A program made the position numbers and the translations under genes. Of a DNA stretch of 29,727 nucleotides, positions 7,486 through 13,151 are shown one piece after another. The DNA comes from a virus. A model generated the notes under the pieces. That model was not told where the DNA came from. It did not search any database and saw nothing but the letters and a program-made list of their open reading frames with translations. Positions within the stretch are counted from its first letter, which is position 1. Each line of letters opens with the position of its first letter. The DNA is taken from positions 1 through 29,727 of IMG/VR virus record IMGVR_UViG_3300037258_000035; one strand, 5' to 3'.

Positions 7486-7505
7486 ATGCTGAACAGTCCA
7501 TTGAG

Positions 7506-7587
7506 TACACCTAGCCGGATTCGAACCGGCAAGCCCGAAGGCGTCACCCCCTCAGAGTGATGCGTTTACCGATTTCGCCATAGGTGC
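7506..7587 (-). tRNA. tRNA-Leu (GAG)
   Basis: Acceptor GCACCTA/TAGGTGT, anticodon loop CTGAGGG, long variable arm containing GCCTTCGGGC. Reads CUC/CUU. Confidence 0.85.
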
Positions 7588-7609
7588 ATGGGGTGGAGAT
7601 CCCCTTGCG

Positions 7610-7683
7610 CGCTGGCGGCAGGATTCGAACCCGCGTTGATCTCGTTAGAAGCGAGGTGCTTGTGTCCACTCAGCCACGCCAGC
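7610..7683 (-). tRNA. tRNA-Arg (TCT)
   Basis: Acceptor GCTGGCG/CGCCAGC, discriminator G, anticodon loop CTTCTAA, T loop TTCGAAT. Reads AGA. Confidence 0.88.
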
Positions 7684-7687
7684 TTGG

Positions 7688-7760
7688 TAGCAACGGTGGG
7701 TAACGATCCCACGACCTCCCGATTATGAGCCGGGCGCACATCCATCCGTGCTCCGCTGCC
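7688..7760 (-). tRNA. tRNA-Met type (CAT)
   Basis: Acceptor GGCAGCG/CGTTGCT, D arm GCAC/GTGC, anticodon arm CCCGG/TCGGG with loop CTCATAA. T loop ATCGTTA is slightly unusual. Initiator, elongator or lysidine-Ile identity cannot be decided; Ile(GAT) and Ile(TAT) are both present elsewhere. Confidence 0.82.
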
Positions 7761-7938
7761 ATGATTCTTCTTCAATCTCTTTTGAGGCATACCGCTTTTC
7801 GGTTGCCCGACTCATCGGTTTTCCAGCCTCAGCAGTCACTTCACAGACGTAGCCGTTTTGCGCTCCTTTCATATGAGCGTGACCATGACCTGGTAGGTGA
7901 CATCTACCTCTTCGGATATGTCCGCGCATCTTTGCCAT
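7723..7938 (-). CDS. Small His/Cys-containing protein in the tRNA array
   Basis: A 71-residue frame starting MAKMRGHIRRGRCHLPGHGH in the 200-base gap between tRNA-His and tRNA-Met, whose 5' end it overlaps. It contains CHLPGHGHAH and NGYVC, suggestive of metal binding, then a helical, charged C-terminal part (KRYASKEIEEESWQRS). No clear ribosome site is visible. The composition looks protein-like, unlike the shadows around it. Function is unknown. Confidence 0.5.
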   Translation of the reverse strand: MAKMRGHIRRGRCHLPGHGHAHMKGAQNGYVCEVTAEAGKPMSRATEKRYASKEIEEESWQRSTDGCAPGS

Positions 7939-7962
7939 GATTTGATTCTAGATGTTGCTGAG

Positions 7963-8038
7963 GGTGAGTAACGGGCGTCGATCCCGCTGCCTCCGGGGCC
8001 ACATCCCGGCGCTCTGCCATTCGTGAGCTATACCCACC
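7963..8038 (-). tRNA. tRNA-His (GTG)
   Basis: Acceptor GTGGGTA/TACTCAC with encoded G-1 opposite discriminator C, the His identity pair. Anticodon arm CCGGG/CCCGG, loop ATGTGGC. Confidence 0.9.
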
Positions 8039-8051
8039 ATGTGTTGCTGCG

Positions 8052-8122
8052 TCCTCGATGACGGAATCGAACCGCCGTATCGACTTTGTAAGAGTCGCGC
8101 TAATCCCCTCAGCTAATCGAGG
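8052..8122 (-). tRNA. tRNA-Val (TAC)
   Basis: Acceptor CCTCGAT/ATCGAGG, anticodon arm CGACT/AGTCG, loop CTTACAA. Discriminator A. Confidence 0.9.
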
Positions 8123-8123
8123 T

Positions 8124-8201
8124 TGGTGGGGGCGACGGGAATCGAACCCGCGTGTATAGGGGTTAAAAGCCCCTCGCAATGCCTACGTTTGCTACACCCC
8201 C
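8124..8201 (-). tRNA. tRNA-Lys (TTT)
   Basis: Acceptor GGGGGTG/CGCCCCC, encoded CCA, anticodon arm AGGGG/CCCCT, loop CTTTTAA. One base separates it from tRNA-Val. Confidence 0.9.
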
Positions 8202-8203
8202 TT

Positions 8204-8279
8204 TGGTCCGCTCACCCTGAGTTGAACAGGATCTTCCTGGTTATCAGCCAGGCGTGACACACCCCTACACCATGAGCGG
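8204..8279 (-). tRNA. tRNA-Ile (GAT)
   Basis: Acceptor CCGCTCA/TGAGCGG, encoded CCA, anticodon arm CCTGG/CCAGG, loop CTGATAA. Confidence 0.9.
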
Positions 8280-8342
8280 GTGACTGGAACGGCCGGGATC
8301 ATCAGTGCAGTGGCGACCTGCTTCCCTCCCCCGACCGAACGG

Positions 8343-8413
8343 TGGTCACCCCCAGAGTTGAACTGGAGTATCGAGGGCTTCACGCTCGCGTTCTACCGTT
8401 GAACTAGGTGACC
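8343..8413 (-). tRNA. tRNA-Phe (GAA)
   Basis: Acceptor GGTCACC/GGTGACC, anticodon loop GTGAAGC in a stem with one terminal C/C mismatch, D arm GTTC/GAAC. Confidence 0.85.
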
Positions 8414-8463
8414 GGGTTACACTAATACGCCCGTAAAATACGCCCGTAAAATACGGGTAGGCG

Positions 8464-8537
8464 TGGGGCGAGCGGGGGTCGAACCCGCGCATCTCTCGGA
8501 TATAAGCCGAGCGCCTTTACCACTTGGCTACCGCCCC
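8464..8537 (-). tRNA. tRNA-Ile (TAT)
   Basis: Acceptor GGGGCGG/TCGCCCC, anticodon arm CTCGG/CCGAG, loop CTTATAT. Reads AUA. Confidence 0.87.
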
Positions 8538-8540
8538 ATT

Positions 8541-8614
8541 TGGAGCCGGATACAGGAGTTGAACCCGCGTCCCCTGATTACAAAACAGGTGCTCTACCGT
8601 TGAGCTAATCCGGC
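8541..8614 (-). tRNA. tRNA-Thr (TGT)
   Basis: Acceptor GCCGGAT/ATCCGGC, discriminator T followed by encoded CCA, loop TTTGTAA, D arm GCTC/GAGC. Confidence 0.88.
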
Positions 8615-8623
8615 ATGGCGAGG

Positions 8624-8674
8624 GTAGTGGGGATCGTATGCCAGTCCCGGCGTGCCTGGGACCTTCCCCACTAC
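8624..8674. other. Structured spacer: nested hairpin in the tRNA array
   Basis: A perfect 10-bp outer stem (GTAGTGGGGA/TCCCCACTAC) encloses a 5-bp inner stem (GTCCC/GGGAC). On the minus strand the 3' internal loop is TGGCATACGA, directly before the outer arm. It is not a tRNA and has no T-run. A similar topology occurs at 13066-13109. Confidence 0.6.
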
Positions 8675-8682
8675 TTAGCTCG

Positions 8683-8829
8683 CTACCTGCTATCAAATGC
8701 ACGCAACTTGTCAAATCCGTCGAGCACCGCTCGCCTCACCCCGTCAGATGATTTTGGTTTCGCGGTACATTTGCGGGTCGCATCCAGGGCACCGTCCAGA
8801 GAACGACCTCCGAATGGTACCGCAACCAT
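8683..8829 (-). CDS. Possible 48-residue protein in the tRNA array
   Basis: Frame from ATG 8829 (MVAVPFGGRSLDGALDATRK) to a TAG at 8683. It fills the gap between tRNA-Thr and a tRNA remnant. It has a basic middle and a helical end. No ribosome site is visible, so coding is uncertain. Confidence 0.3.
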   Translation of the reverse strand: MVAVPFGGRSLDGALDATRKCTAKPKSSDGVRRAVLDGFDKLRAFDSR

Positions 8830-8831
8830 GG

Positions 8832-8872
8832 CTCGGGGTGAAGGGGTCGAACCCTCATTTAGACAGCCATTG
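8832..8872 (-). pseudogene. tRNA remnant (3' half only)
   Basis: A complete T arm (GAGGG, loop TTCGACC, CCTTC) and a 3' acceptor strand ACCCCGA are present, but no matching 5' acceptor or anticodon arm exists. The region abuts tRNA-Gln, so the 5' part was probably deleted. Confidence 0.55.
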
Positions 8873-8874
8873 TG

Positions 8875-8945
8875 CTCCCAGCGTAGGGGTCGAACCTACA
8901 TTCTAGGGTCCAAGGCCCTATGTCCTGCCATTAGACGAACCGGGA
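8875..8945 (-). tRNA. tRNA-Gln (TTG), with C33
   Basis: Acceptor TCCCGGT/GCTGGGA, discriminator G, D arm GTC/GAC, perfect anticodon stem TAGGG/CCCTA with loop CCTTGGA. Position 33 is C instead of the near-universal T. Confidence 0.82.
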
Positions 8946-8946
8946 A

Positions 8947-9020
8947 TGGTGTGAGTGACCGGGGTCGAACCGGCGATTACAGGGTGGAAGCCTGTCGTGA
9001 TGCCACTTCACCACACTCAC
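8947..9020 (-). tRNA. tRNA-Gly (TCC)
   Basis: Acceptor GTGAGTG/CACTCAC, encoded CCA, anticodon arm ACAGG/CCTGT, loop CTTCCAC. One base from tRNA-Gln. Confidence 0.9.
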
Positions 9021-9039
9021 ATACGTAGCTCCAATCACT

Positions 9040-9165
9040 TCATCCCAGCTGCCAGAGGTTCGCGTTTGCGCGGACGTTCCCCTCTTTCGGGTACCTGACG
9101 AAGCGCTGGCAAGAGCCACACAGAAACCGATCGCTGGCATTTGAGGACTATCTCTCGGGCGTCAC
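9040..9165 (-). CDS. Possible small CxxC protein with in-frame amber codon
   Basis: GTG 9165 follows an AAGGG ribosome-site-like motif. The frame reads GTG ACG CCC GAG AGA TAG, then continues open for 35 codons with NASDRFLCGSCQRFVRYPKE before TGA. A competing frame (ATG 9175) covers the same gap. The CGSC zinc-ribbon-like motif favours this frame, but evidence is weak. It would need readthrough of the TAG at 9148-9150. Confidence 0.25.
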
Positions 9166-9183
9166 CCCTACCCTTCATCCCCG

Positions 9184-9256
9184 TGTGGTAGGCGAGGTTC
9201 GAACTCGCGACCTTTGCGTTGGCAACGCAATGCTCTTCCAACTGAGCCACTACCAC
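9184..9256 (-). tRNA. tRNA-Gly (GCC)
   Basis: Acceptor GTGGTAG/CTACCAC, anticodon arm TTGCG/CGCAA, loop TTGCCAA, T loop TTCGAAC. Confidence 0.9.
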
Positions 9257-9327
9257 GTGTGTGCTCGTCTCTCCGAGCCGTCACGTCCTCGGGCATAACC
9301 AGCGCTGATTATGTACGCCCCGATTGT

Positions 9328-9441
9328 TCAATCTGGTTGTGGAGGGCGACGTTCCCCTCGATTCAGGTCGGGACCAGACTCCCCACCGTATCTACCGGCC
9401 ACTTTCCTCAATACGGACAGATCAACTCCGAATGTGACCAC
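9328..9441 (-). CDS. Possible 37-residue protein in the tRNA array
   Basis: Frame from GTG 9441 (MVTFGVDLSVLRKVAGRYGG) to TGA 9328 in the 228-base gap between tRNA-Gly and tRNA-Cys. The same frame extends upstream to ATG 9480 through one TAG (9463-9465). There is no ribosome site. Coding is uncertain. Confidence 0.3.
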   Translation of the reverse strand: MVTFGVDLSVLRKVAGRYGGESGPDLNRGERRPPQPD

Positions 9442-9484
9442 TCGGAACGGGCCGTCTGTTTGCTATGAACAATTTAGCATGGGG

Positions 9485-9555
9485 AGATGCAGATCGGATT
9501 CGAACCGATGTTGCTCGGGTTGCAGCCGAGTCCCTATCCTCTCGGGCACTGCATC
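9485..9555 (-). tRNA. tRNA-Cys (GCA)
   Basis: Acceptor GATGCAG/CTGCATC, discriminator T (Cys identity), anticodon arm CTCGG/CCGAG, loop CTGCAAC. Confidence 0.9.
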
Positions 9556-9592
9556 ATGTTGGACAGTACCGACCACTGGAATGATCGGATTC

Positions 9593-9612
9593 CACGCCGT
9601 TCCAGCGGCGTG
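9593..9612. other. 7-bp hairpin in tRNA spacer
   Basis: CACGCCG and CGGCGTG flank a 6-base loop between tRNA-Asn and tRNA-Cys. There is no T-run, so it may be a processing or stabilising element. Confidence 0.45.
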
Positions 9613-9637
9613 CTTGGCAGCTGCCTCCACCTGCTCG

Positions 9638-9708
9638 CTCCAGCGGAACGAATCGAACGCTCATCTTGTGGTTAACAGCCACAGGTAATGCCTTTATACG
9701 ACGCTGGA
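9638..9708 (-). tRNA. tRNA-Asn (GTT)
   Basis: Acceptor TCCAGCG/CGCTGGA, discriminator G, anticodon arm TGTGG/CCACA, loop CTGTTAA. Confidence 0.9.
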
Positions 9709-9764
9709 ATGTCGGGATCTAACGTCTACCCCGCAGACGAGATGGCGCTCCTTTCGGCCATCAG

Positions 9765-9836
9765 TACCCCGTAGGAGTGTTGATCTCCTGACCTCTTGGC
9801 TGAGAACCAAGTGTTCTTCCGTTGAACTAACGGGGC
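9765..9836 (-). tRNA. tRNA-Glu (CTC)
   Basis: Acceptor GCCCCGT/ACGGGGT, anticodon arm CTTGG/CCAAG, loop TTCTCAG, T loop ATCAACA. Confidence 0.83.
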
Positions 9837-9837
9837 T

Positions 9838-9917
9838 TGGCACTCCAGACGGGATTTGAACCCGCAATATGTCCTCTTTGAAGGAGAGGAGGCTCTACCA
9901 AATTCGCCCACTGGAGC
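9838..9917 (-). tRNA. tRNA-Glu (TTC), with C33
   Basis: Acceptor GCTCCAG/CTGGAGT with encoded CCA. The perfect stem CCTCT/AGAGG gives loop CCTTCAA, anticodon TTC, with C at position 33. A one-base shift would give TCA (opal) but breaks the stem. Confidence 0.7.
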
Positions 9918-10026
9918 ATGTTTGGGTTGGCGAGTTACTAGCCGCACCTCGGTGCGGGGTTCTCCACACATTGAGTCATCTGTCCCACCCAGGCTGGCCA
10001 CACCCGAATGTATGACGCCAATCCAG

Positions 10027-10110
10027 CGGAGAGCGACGGTCCCGACCCGTTACCTCGTAAAGGTTCACTCGCTTTCCAGACGAGGCCGATCCCCGATCGG
10101 TTCACTCTCC
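10027..10110 (-). tRNA. tRNA-Ser (GGA)
   Basis: Acceptor GGAGAGT/GCTCTCC, discriminator G, anticodon arm CTCGT/GCGAG, loop CTGGAAA, long variable arm. The T loop GTCGGGA is unusual. Confidence 0.78.
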
Positions 10111-10153
10111 ATAAGTGATTCGGCCGACATAAGCACAGTGCTTACATAAGCGG

Positions 10154-10238
10154 CGGATGGTCGAAGTCACGATCTCCATGCGGTTACCGCACCATCTCGC
10201 TTCGAACGAGCGCCGGGGCCATCCCCAGTTGACCATCC
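10154..10238 (-). tRNA. tRNA-Ser (CGA)
   Basis: Acceptor GGATGGT/ACCATCC, discriminator G, anticodon loop TTCGAAG, long variable arm with TGCGG/CCGCA stem. T loop ATCGTGA. Confidence 0.8.
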
Positions 10239-10244
10239 AATGAT

Positions 10245-10409
10245 TTATGTCCATCCCCAATGGACGATGTTCCAGCTTGTCCAATAGTTCAGGACGAAGG
10301 CGACACTGAGTAGAAGCAGTCCAGCGGCAATTCGATTCTTCGCACGGTAAAGCTCATATGCGAATACAGCGATGGCTGCAAGGCCGAAACATAGGGCGAC
10401 GATTGGCAT
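10245..10409 (-). CDS. Small membrane protein (54 residues)
   Basis: Frame from ATG 10409 to TAA 10245, ending a few bases before tRNA-Ser(CGA). The peptide has two clear hydrophobic helices: PIVALCFGLAAIAVFAYEL, then after a basic loop (YRAKNR) the segment IAAGLLLLSVAFVLNYW. The basic loop between helices suggests a hairpin with its loop inside the cell. The ribosome site is weak. Small two-helix membrane proteins of phages act in lysis control or superinfection exclusion, among others, and nothing here decides the role. Confidence 0.7.
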   Translation of the reverse strand: MPIVALCFGLAAIAVFAYELYRAKNRIAAGLLLLSVAFVLNYWTSWNIVHWGWT

Positions 10410-10443
10410 AGGGGTTTCTTACCCATATCGTCGTTGTCCCAAG

Positions 10444-10528
10444 CGGAGGTGTGATGTGTCGATCACCATGCCGAGAAGGCACCATCTGGGTTCAAACCAG
10501 CGACGGTCGCCGGACCGCGTACACCTCC
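10444..10528 (-). tRNA. tRNA-Ser (TGA)
   Basis: Acceptor GGAGGTG/CACCTCC, discriminator G, anticodon arm GCTGG/CCAGA, loop TTTGAAC, long variable arm. Confidence 0.85.
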
Positions 10529-10533
10529 ATGAG

Positions 10534-10619
10534 CGGAAGCGGAGAGGTTCGAACTCTCTAGGGCCTTTCAACCCGTAGCTGGTTAGCAACCAACCTGCTC
10601 ACCAATTCGCATCGCTTCC
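10534..10619 (-). tRNA. tRNA-Ser (GCT)
   Basis: Acceptor GGAAGCG/CGCTTCC, discriminator G, anticodon arm GTTGG/CCAGC, loop TTGCTAA, long variable arm. Reads AGC/AGU. Confidence 0.87.
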
Positions 10620-10793
10620 AACTGGTCCACTCTCGGGATTCCCGATTCTCCACCCGAGCCTCCGAAGCCTTACCCGGTACTTCTGACCGTGTGCCGTAAC
10701 CACACAGCCCCGTCGCTGTCCTCGGTGTGCTGATTTATGGATCGTATCTTCTACACCAAGCGAACCATTGGTGAAGAGACTAACCCAATGCAC
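10599..10793 (-). CDS. Possible small basic protein in the tRNA array
   Basis: A 64-residue frame from GTG 10793 (MHWVSLFTNGSLGVEDTIHK), overlapping the 5' end of tRNA-Ser(GCT) by 21 bases. The C-terminal half is basic (QKYRVRLRRLGWRIGNPE). A second frame in the same gap (ATG 10768) reads four codons, then TAG, then 26 more codons. Which frame is real, if either, is unclear. Confidence 0.35.
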   Translation of the reverse strand: MHWVSLFTNGSLGVEDTIHKSAHRGQRRGCVVTAHGQKYRVRLRRLGWRIGNPESGPVGSDANW

Positions 10794-10794
10794 G

Positions 10795-10866
10795 CGCCCC
10801 AGCCCGGATTTGAACCGAGAACCATCGCGTTAGGACCGCGCTGCACGTCCGTCGTGCTGCTGGGGC
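10795..10866 (-). tRNA. tRNA-Arg (CCT)
   Basis: Acceptor GCCCCAG/CTGGGGC, discriminator G, anticodon loop GTCCTAA, D arm GCAC/GTGC. Reads AGG. Confidence 0.87.
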
Positions 10867-10867
10867 A

Positions 10868-11059
10868 TCACATGAGCATTTGAACGTGACCGTTCTTGTC
10901 CCGATAACGGACAACCGTGCAGGTGCATATCCACCGCACTCCATTGGCGTCACGGCTCCGATAGGAGCACTCGCCCTTCCCGTGCTGATGAGTGTCTCGC
11001 GGGTGCCCGCAATGGACACACGCTGACTTAACTTGCTCTGATTTCTCCATATCGCACAT
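10868..11059 (-). CDS. Small Cys/His-rich (zinc-binding type) protein
   Basis: A 63-residue frame from ATG 11059; an in-frame ATG at 11050 (MEKSEQVKSACVHCGHPRDT) is an equally good start. It contains CVHCGHPRDTHQHGKGEC followed by WICTCTVVRYRD, with Cys/His spacing typical of small zinc-binding domains found in actinophage genes. It fills the gap between tRNA-Thr and tRNA-Arg and ends in TGA two bases from the tRNA. Function is unknown. Coding is well supported by composition. Confidence 0.72.
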   Translation of the reverse strand: MCDMEKSEQVKSACVHCGHPRDTHQHGKGECSYRSRDANGVRWICTCTVVRYRDKNGHVQMLM

Positions 11060-11107
11060 GGGTCATGGCCGACACCCTAATGGGAATCGGTGTTGCGAGT
11101 CAACGAA

Positions 11108-11182
11108 TGGAGCCGATGACAGGGTACGACCCTGCGACCTTCACGCTACGAGGGTGATGCTCTTCAACTGAGCTACATCGGC
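11108..11182 (-). tRNA. tRNA-Thr (CGT)
   Basis: Acceptor GCCGATG/CATCGGC, discriminator T, encoded CCA, anticodon loop CTCGTAG, D arm GCTC/GAGC. Confidence 0.86.
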
Positions 11183-11187
11183 CTGGG

Positions 11188-11259
11188 AGCCTACTGAGGG
11201 AGTCGAACCCTCTAAGCCTTCCTTACCATGGAAGTCCATCGCCGGTCTGGTTAGTAGGC
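11188..11259 (-). tRNA. tRNA-Thr (GGT)
   Basis: Acceptor GCCTACT/AGTAGGC, discriminator T, anticodon arm CTTCC/GGAAG, loop ATGGTAA. Confidence 0.86.
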
Positions 11260-11260
11260 A

Positions 11261-11333
11261 TGGCGCCCCTGCTCGGAGTCGGACCGAGCCACCTTCCTTC
11301 GGAGGGAAAGGTCCAGAATCCGCTGGCAAGGGC
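11261..11333 (-). tRNA. tRNA-Arg (CCG)
   Basis: Acceptor GCCCTTG/CAGGGGC, discriminator G, encoded CCA, anticodon arm TTTCC/GGAAG, loop CTCCGAA. Confidence 0.84.
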
Positions 11334-11338
11334 ACGAG

Positions 11339-11436
11339 CAACGATGGAAAGGCTGAAAGACCTACCCGATGAGAGAGTTGGTGCACCTTCTCAAACGTCG
11401 AGCTAGTCCGCAACACCTTTGCGCGCTCCATCGTTG
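11339..11436. other. 98-base element closed by a 10-bp perfect stem
   Basis: Arms CAACGATGGA (11339-11348) and TCCATCGTTG (11427-11436) enclose 78 bases with further short pairings (AAAGG/CCTTT). It ends exactly one base from tRNA-Arg(ACG). It is not a tRNA. It may be a structured RNA or a processing stem. Confidence 0.5.
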
Positions 11437-11512
11437 TGGCGTTCCCGGCCAGATTCGAACTGACAATGAGAGGTCCGTAGCCTCTAGTGATAATCCGTTT
11501 CACTACGGGAAC
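11437..11512 (-). tRNA. tRNA-Arg (ACG)
   Basis: Acceptor GTTCCCG/CGGGAAC, discriminator G, encoded CCA, anticodon arm AGAGG/CCTCT, loop CTACGGA. A34 would need conversion to inosine by a tRNA adenosine deaminase. Confidence 0.88.
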
Positions 11513-11513
11513 A

Positions 11514-11589
11514 TGGCGGTCGTGAGGAATTTTGAAATCCCGACCTCCTGATTGACAATCAGGCGCTACTGCCTCTGAGCTACACGACC
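11514..11589 (-). tRNA. tRNA-Asp (GTC)
   Basis: Acceptor GGTCGTG/CACGACC, discriminator G, encoded CCA, anticodon arm CCTGA/TCAGG, loop TTGTCAA. Confidence 0.9.
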
Positions 11590-11590
11590 A

Positions 11591-11665
11591 TGGTCTGATA
11601 CCTGGGAGTTGAACCCAGCACCCTCGCGTCCCGAACGCGATGTGCATCCGCTACACCTGTACCAG
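11591..11665 (-). tRNA. tRNA-Pro (CGG)
   Basis: Acceptor CTGGTAC/GTATCAG, encoded CCA, anticodon arm TCGCG/CGCGA, loop TTCGGGA. Confidence 0.9.
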
Positions 11666-11669
11666 TCAG

Positions 11670-11745
11670 CTGCTCGGGGAGGGGTCGAACCTCCAATGTC
11701 TCTCGGTCCAGAGCCGAGCGGGTCTGCCAATTCCCCTACCGAGCA
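11670..11745 (-). tRNA. tRNA-Gln (CTG)
   Basis: Acceptor TGCTCGG/CCGAGCA, discriminator G, anticodon arm CTCGG/CCGAG, loop CTCTGGA. Confidence 0.87.
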
Positions 11746-11808
11746 AAGTGTGGGGGAGACCGCGCTACTTGCCTCTGGGCTCACTATCAAGCCTGCTGTA
11801 CCCCATCG

Positions 11809-11872
11809 TGGACGTGAGCGGAGTCGAACCGCTGTGCCGAGATGCTCCATACAACGATCTACCATCATGTCC
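11809..11872 (-). pseudogene. tRNA remnant lacking an anticodon arm
   Basis: Acceptor GGACATG/CACGTCC (6 of 7 pairs) and T arm AGCGG, TTCGACT, CCGCT are present, but only about 30 bases lie between them, with a D-arm-like part and no anticodon stem-loop. It looks like a tRNA with an internal deletion. Confidence 0.6.
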
Positions 11873-11917
11873 CGTCTTTCCGGGCCGTCATGTTGCTATT
11901 GGGGGAACGATTGGCTT

Positions 11918-12004
11918 TTACGCCATTCCGTTACCTTCCACCACCTGCTCTTTGCGGAAGCAGGAAACCGTGTTGGTGATGCGCTTTGATTGCAAGGTGC
12001 GCAT
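11918..12004 (-). CDS. Possible 28-residue peptide
   Basis: ATG 12004 to TAA 11918: MRTLQSKRITNTVSCFRKEQ... with GGGG a few bases before the ATG. It lies in a 365-base stretch without tRNA genes between a tRNA remnant and tRNA-Pro(TGG). Coding is uncertain. Confidence 0.3.
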   Translation of the reverse strand: MRTLQSKRITNTVSCFRKEQVVEGNGMA

Positions 12005-12025
12005 CGACCCCGGCTGCACCGCTAG

Positions 12026-12124
12026 TTAGGCGGCGATGAGGGACTGCTCGGCAAGCCAAGCAGTCGCCTCGTCAGCGATTGAGGTGTTGTCCTCGTTTGT
12101 TTTTGTTCGGTGTTTTAACGTCAC
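12026..12124 (-). CDS. Possible 32-residue acidic peptide
   Basis: GTG 12124 to TAA 12026: MTLKHRTKTNEDNTSIADEA, then a helical end AWLAEQSLIAA. It sits in the same tRNA-free stretch as the 28-residue ORF. No ribosome site is visible. The remainder of 12125-12237 shows no convincing feature. Confidence 0.35.
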   Translation of the reverse strand: MTLKHRTKTNEDNTSIADEATAWLAEQSLIAA

Positions 12125-12237
12125 TTCCGCTGACGGATGGCCTTGCTGTACTTACACGATCAAGGTCGATAGCCTTTCACGCCCATTCTCGATGTCTCTC
12201 CATCAGTCCCGCCAGTTTATGCCGCGGCGTCCCGTCG

Positions 12238-12309
12238 TCGGGTACCGGGGAATCGAACCCCGTATCCCTGCGCCCCAAACGCAGTGCCTTTCCATCCGGC
12301 CCGTACCCG
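12238..12309 (-). tRNA. tRNA-Pro (TGG)
   Basis: Acceptor CGGGTAC/GTACCCG, discriminator A, anticodon arm CTGCG/CGCAG, loop TTTGGGG. Confidence 0.9.
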
Positions 12310-12363
12310 TAAACCGGAGGCAGAACCCGAAGGCTGGCGATCACGCCGACTTAGCTGCCTCTC

Positions 12364-12438
12364 TGGTCGGATTGGCGGGTGTCGATCCCGCTTTCCCTGG
12401 TCCCCCAGACCAGTGCCTCACCGTTCGGCCTCAACCCG
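12364..12438 (-). tRNA. tRNA-Pro (GGG)
   Basis: Acceptor CGGGTTG/CAATCCG, encoded CCA, anticodon arm CTGGT/ACCAG, loop CTGGGGG, T loop ATCGACA. Confidence 0.87.
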
Positions 12439-12536
12439 TTGTGCTCCTCTCAGGTCGCCAGTTATTCACGGACCGGGGCGACTCCACGCATGTCCGTCCA
12501 GATGTCAGCTGTTGAGAAGCGATGCTGACCCACGCG

Positions 12537-12609
12537 TGCGCCCACTGGGAGACGATCCCAGATCCCGAGGTTAAGAGCCTCGTCGGTTGCCGGTTACCTA
12601 CATAGGCGC
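12537..12609 (-). tRNA. tRNA-Lys (CTT)
   Basis: Acceptor GCGCCTA/TGGGCGC, anticodon arm CGAGG/CCTCG, loop CTCTTAA, T loop ATCGTCT. Confidence 0.87.
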
Positions 12610-12614
12610 ATGAG

Positions 12615-12696
12615 TACGAACGAGGAGAGTCGAACTCCTAATCCCGAAGGAACAAGGGCCTAGACCTTGCGCGTTTGCCATTTTCGCCACGCTCGC
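12615..12696 (-). tRNA. tRNA-Leu (TAG), with C33
   Basis: Acceptor GCGAGCG/CGTTCGT, perfect anticodon stem CAAGG/CCTTG with loop TCTAGGC, long variable arm TTCCTTCGGGATTA. Position 33 is C. Shifting the frame to read CTA destroys the stem. Confidence 0.75.
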
Positions 12697-12832
12697 ATAT
12701 ATCAGTGGAGTAGGCGCGGACCTGGCGCCTCGTTCTTAGCCGGTTATGGGCATCCCGGCGCCGGGGATTGGTTACCCCGCACGCCGAGACGAAGGTGGTG
12801 GACTTCGCTACCCCAAAGTTGGCTCCAACCAG

Positions 12833-12904
12833 TGGAGATGACCGGATTCGAACCGGCGTCCTTCTCCTTGCAAAGGAGCTGCCTCACCCTTCAGCTTCAT
12901 CCCC
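12833..12904 (-). tRNA. tRNA-Ala (TGC)
   Basis: Acceptor GGGGATG/CATCTCC, discriminator A, anticodon loop TTTGCAA. The only Ala tRNA in the window. Confidence 0.87.
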
Positions 12905-12984
12905 ATACCGGACAGTGTGCTGCACTTGCACCATCGCGCCCTTCGCAGCGCTGGGGGTCGCTACACCCCTATCTCTGTCCGTCG

Positions 12985-13062
12985 TGGGCCGGGAAGGACT
13001 CGAACCTTCGTGTGGGATACCTGGTTTACAGCCAGGCGCAATCGCCGCTCTGCCACCGACCC
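12985..13062 (-). tRNA. tRNA-Tyr (GTA)
   Basis: Acceptor GGGTCGG/CCGGCCC, discriminator A, anticodon arm CCTGG/CCAGG, loop CTGTAAA. Confidence 0.9.
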
Positions 13063-13065
13063 ATC

Positions 13066-13109
13066 GAGGCCAGTCGGTACCCGAGCAATGACGTGCTCGG
13101 CCTGGCCTC
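13066..13109. other. Structured spacer: nested hairpin
   Basis: Outer 8-bp stem GAGGCCAG/CTGGCCTC and inner 7-bp stem CCGAGCA/TGCTCGG. On the minus strand the 3' internal loop is GTACCGA, directly before the outer arm, like TGGCATACGA in the element at 8624-8674. It lies upstream of tRNA-Tyr. Confidence 0.6.
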
Positions 13110-13125
13110 ATATGGACTATTCAGC

Positions 13126-13151
13126 CCGATGGTTTATGTCGGTCCCATCGG
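13126..13151. other. 7-bp hairpin in tRNA spacer
   Basis: CCGATGG and CCATCGG around a 12-base loop, with an additional AGC/GCT pairing outside. It is adjacent to the nested hairpin at 13066-13109. Confidence 0.4.

Noticed and set aside
9838-9917. tRNA with TCA (opal suppressor) anticodon
   Set aside because: A one-base shifted loop would give TCA, but the perfect CCTCT/AGAGG stem supports TTC (Glu) with C33.
9918-9980. GC-rich hairpin CCGCAC/GTGCGG as terminator
   Set aside because: A 6-bp stem with tetraloop is present but no T-run follows on either strand.
11141-11647. 168-residue minus-strand ORF across four tRNAs
   Set aside because: Most of it is tRNA sequence read in frame; it has no independent support.
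12615-12696. Third CTA tRNA (loop GTCTAGG)
   Set aside because: That register destroys the perfect CAAGG/CCTTG stem. The long variable arm supports Leu (TAG).
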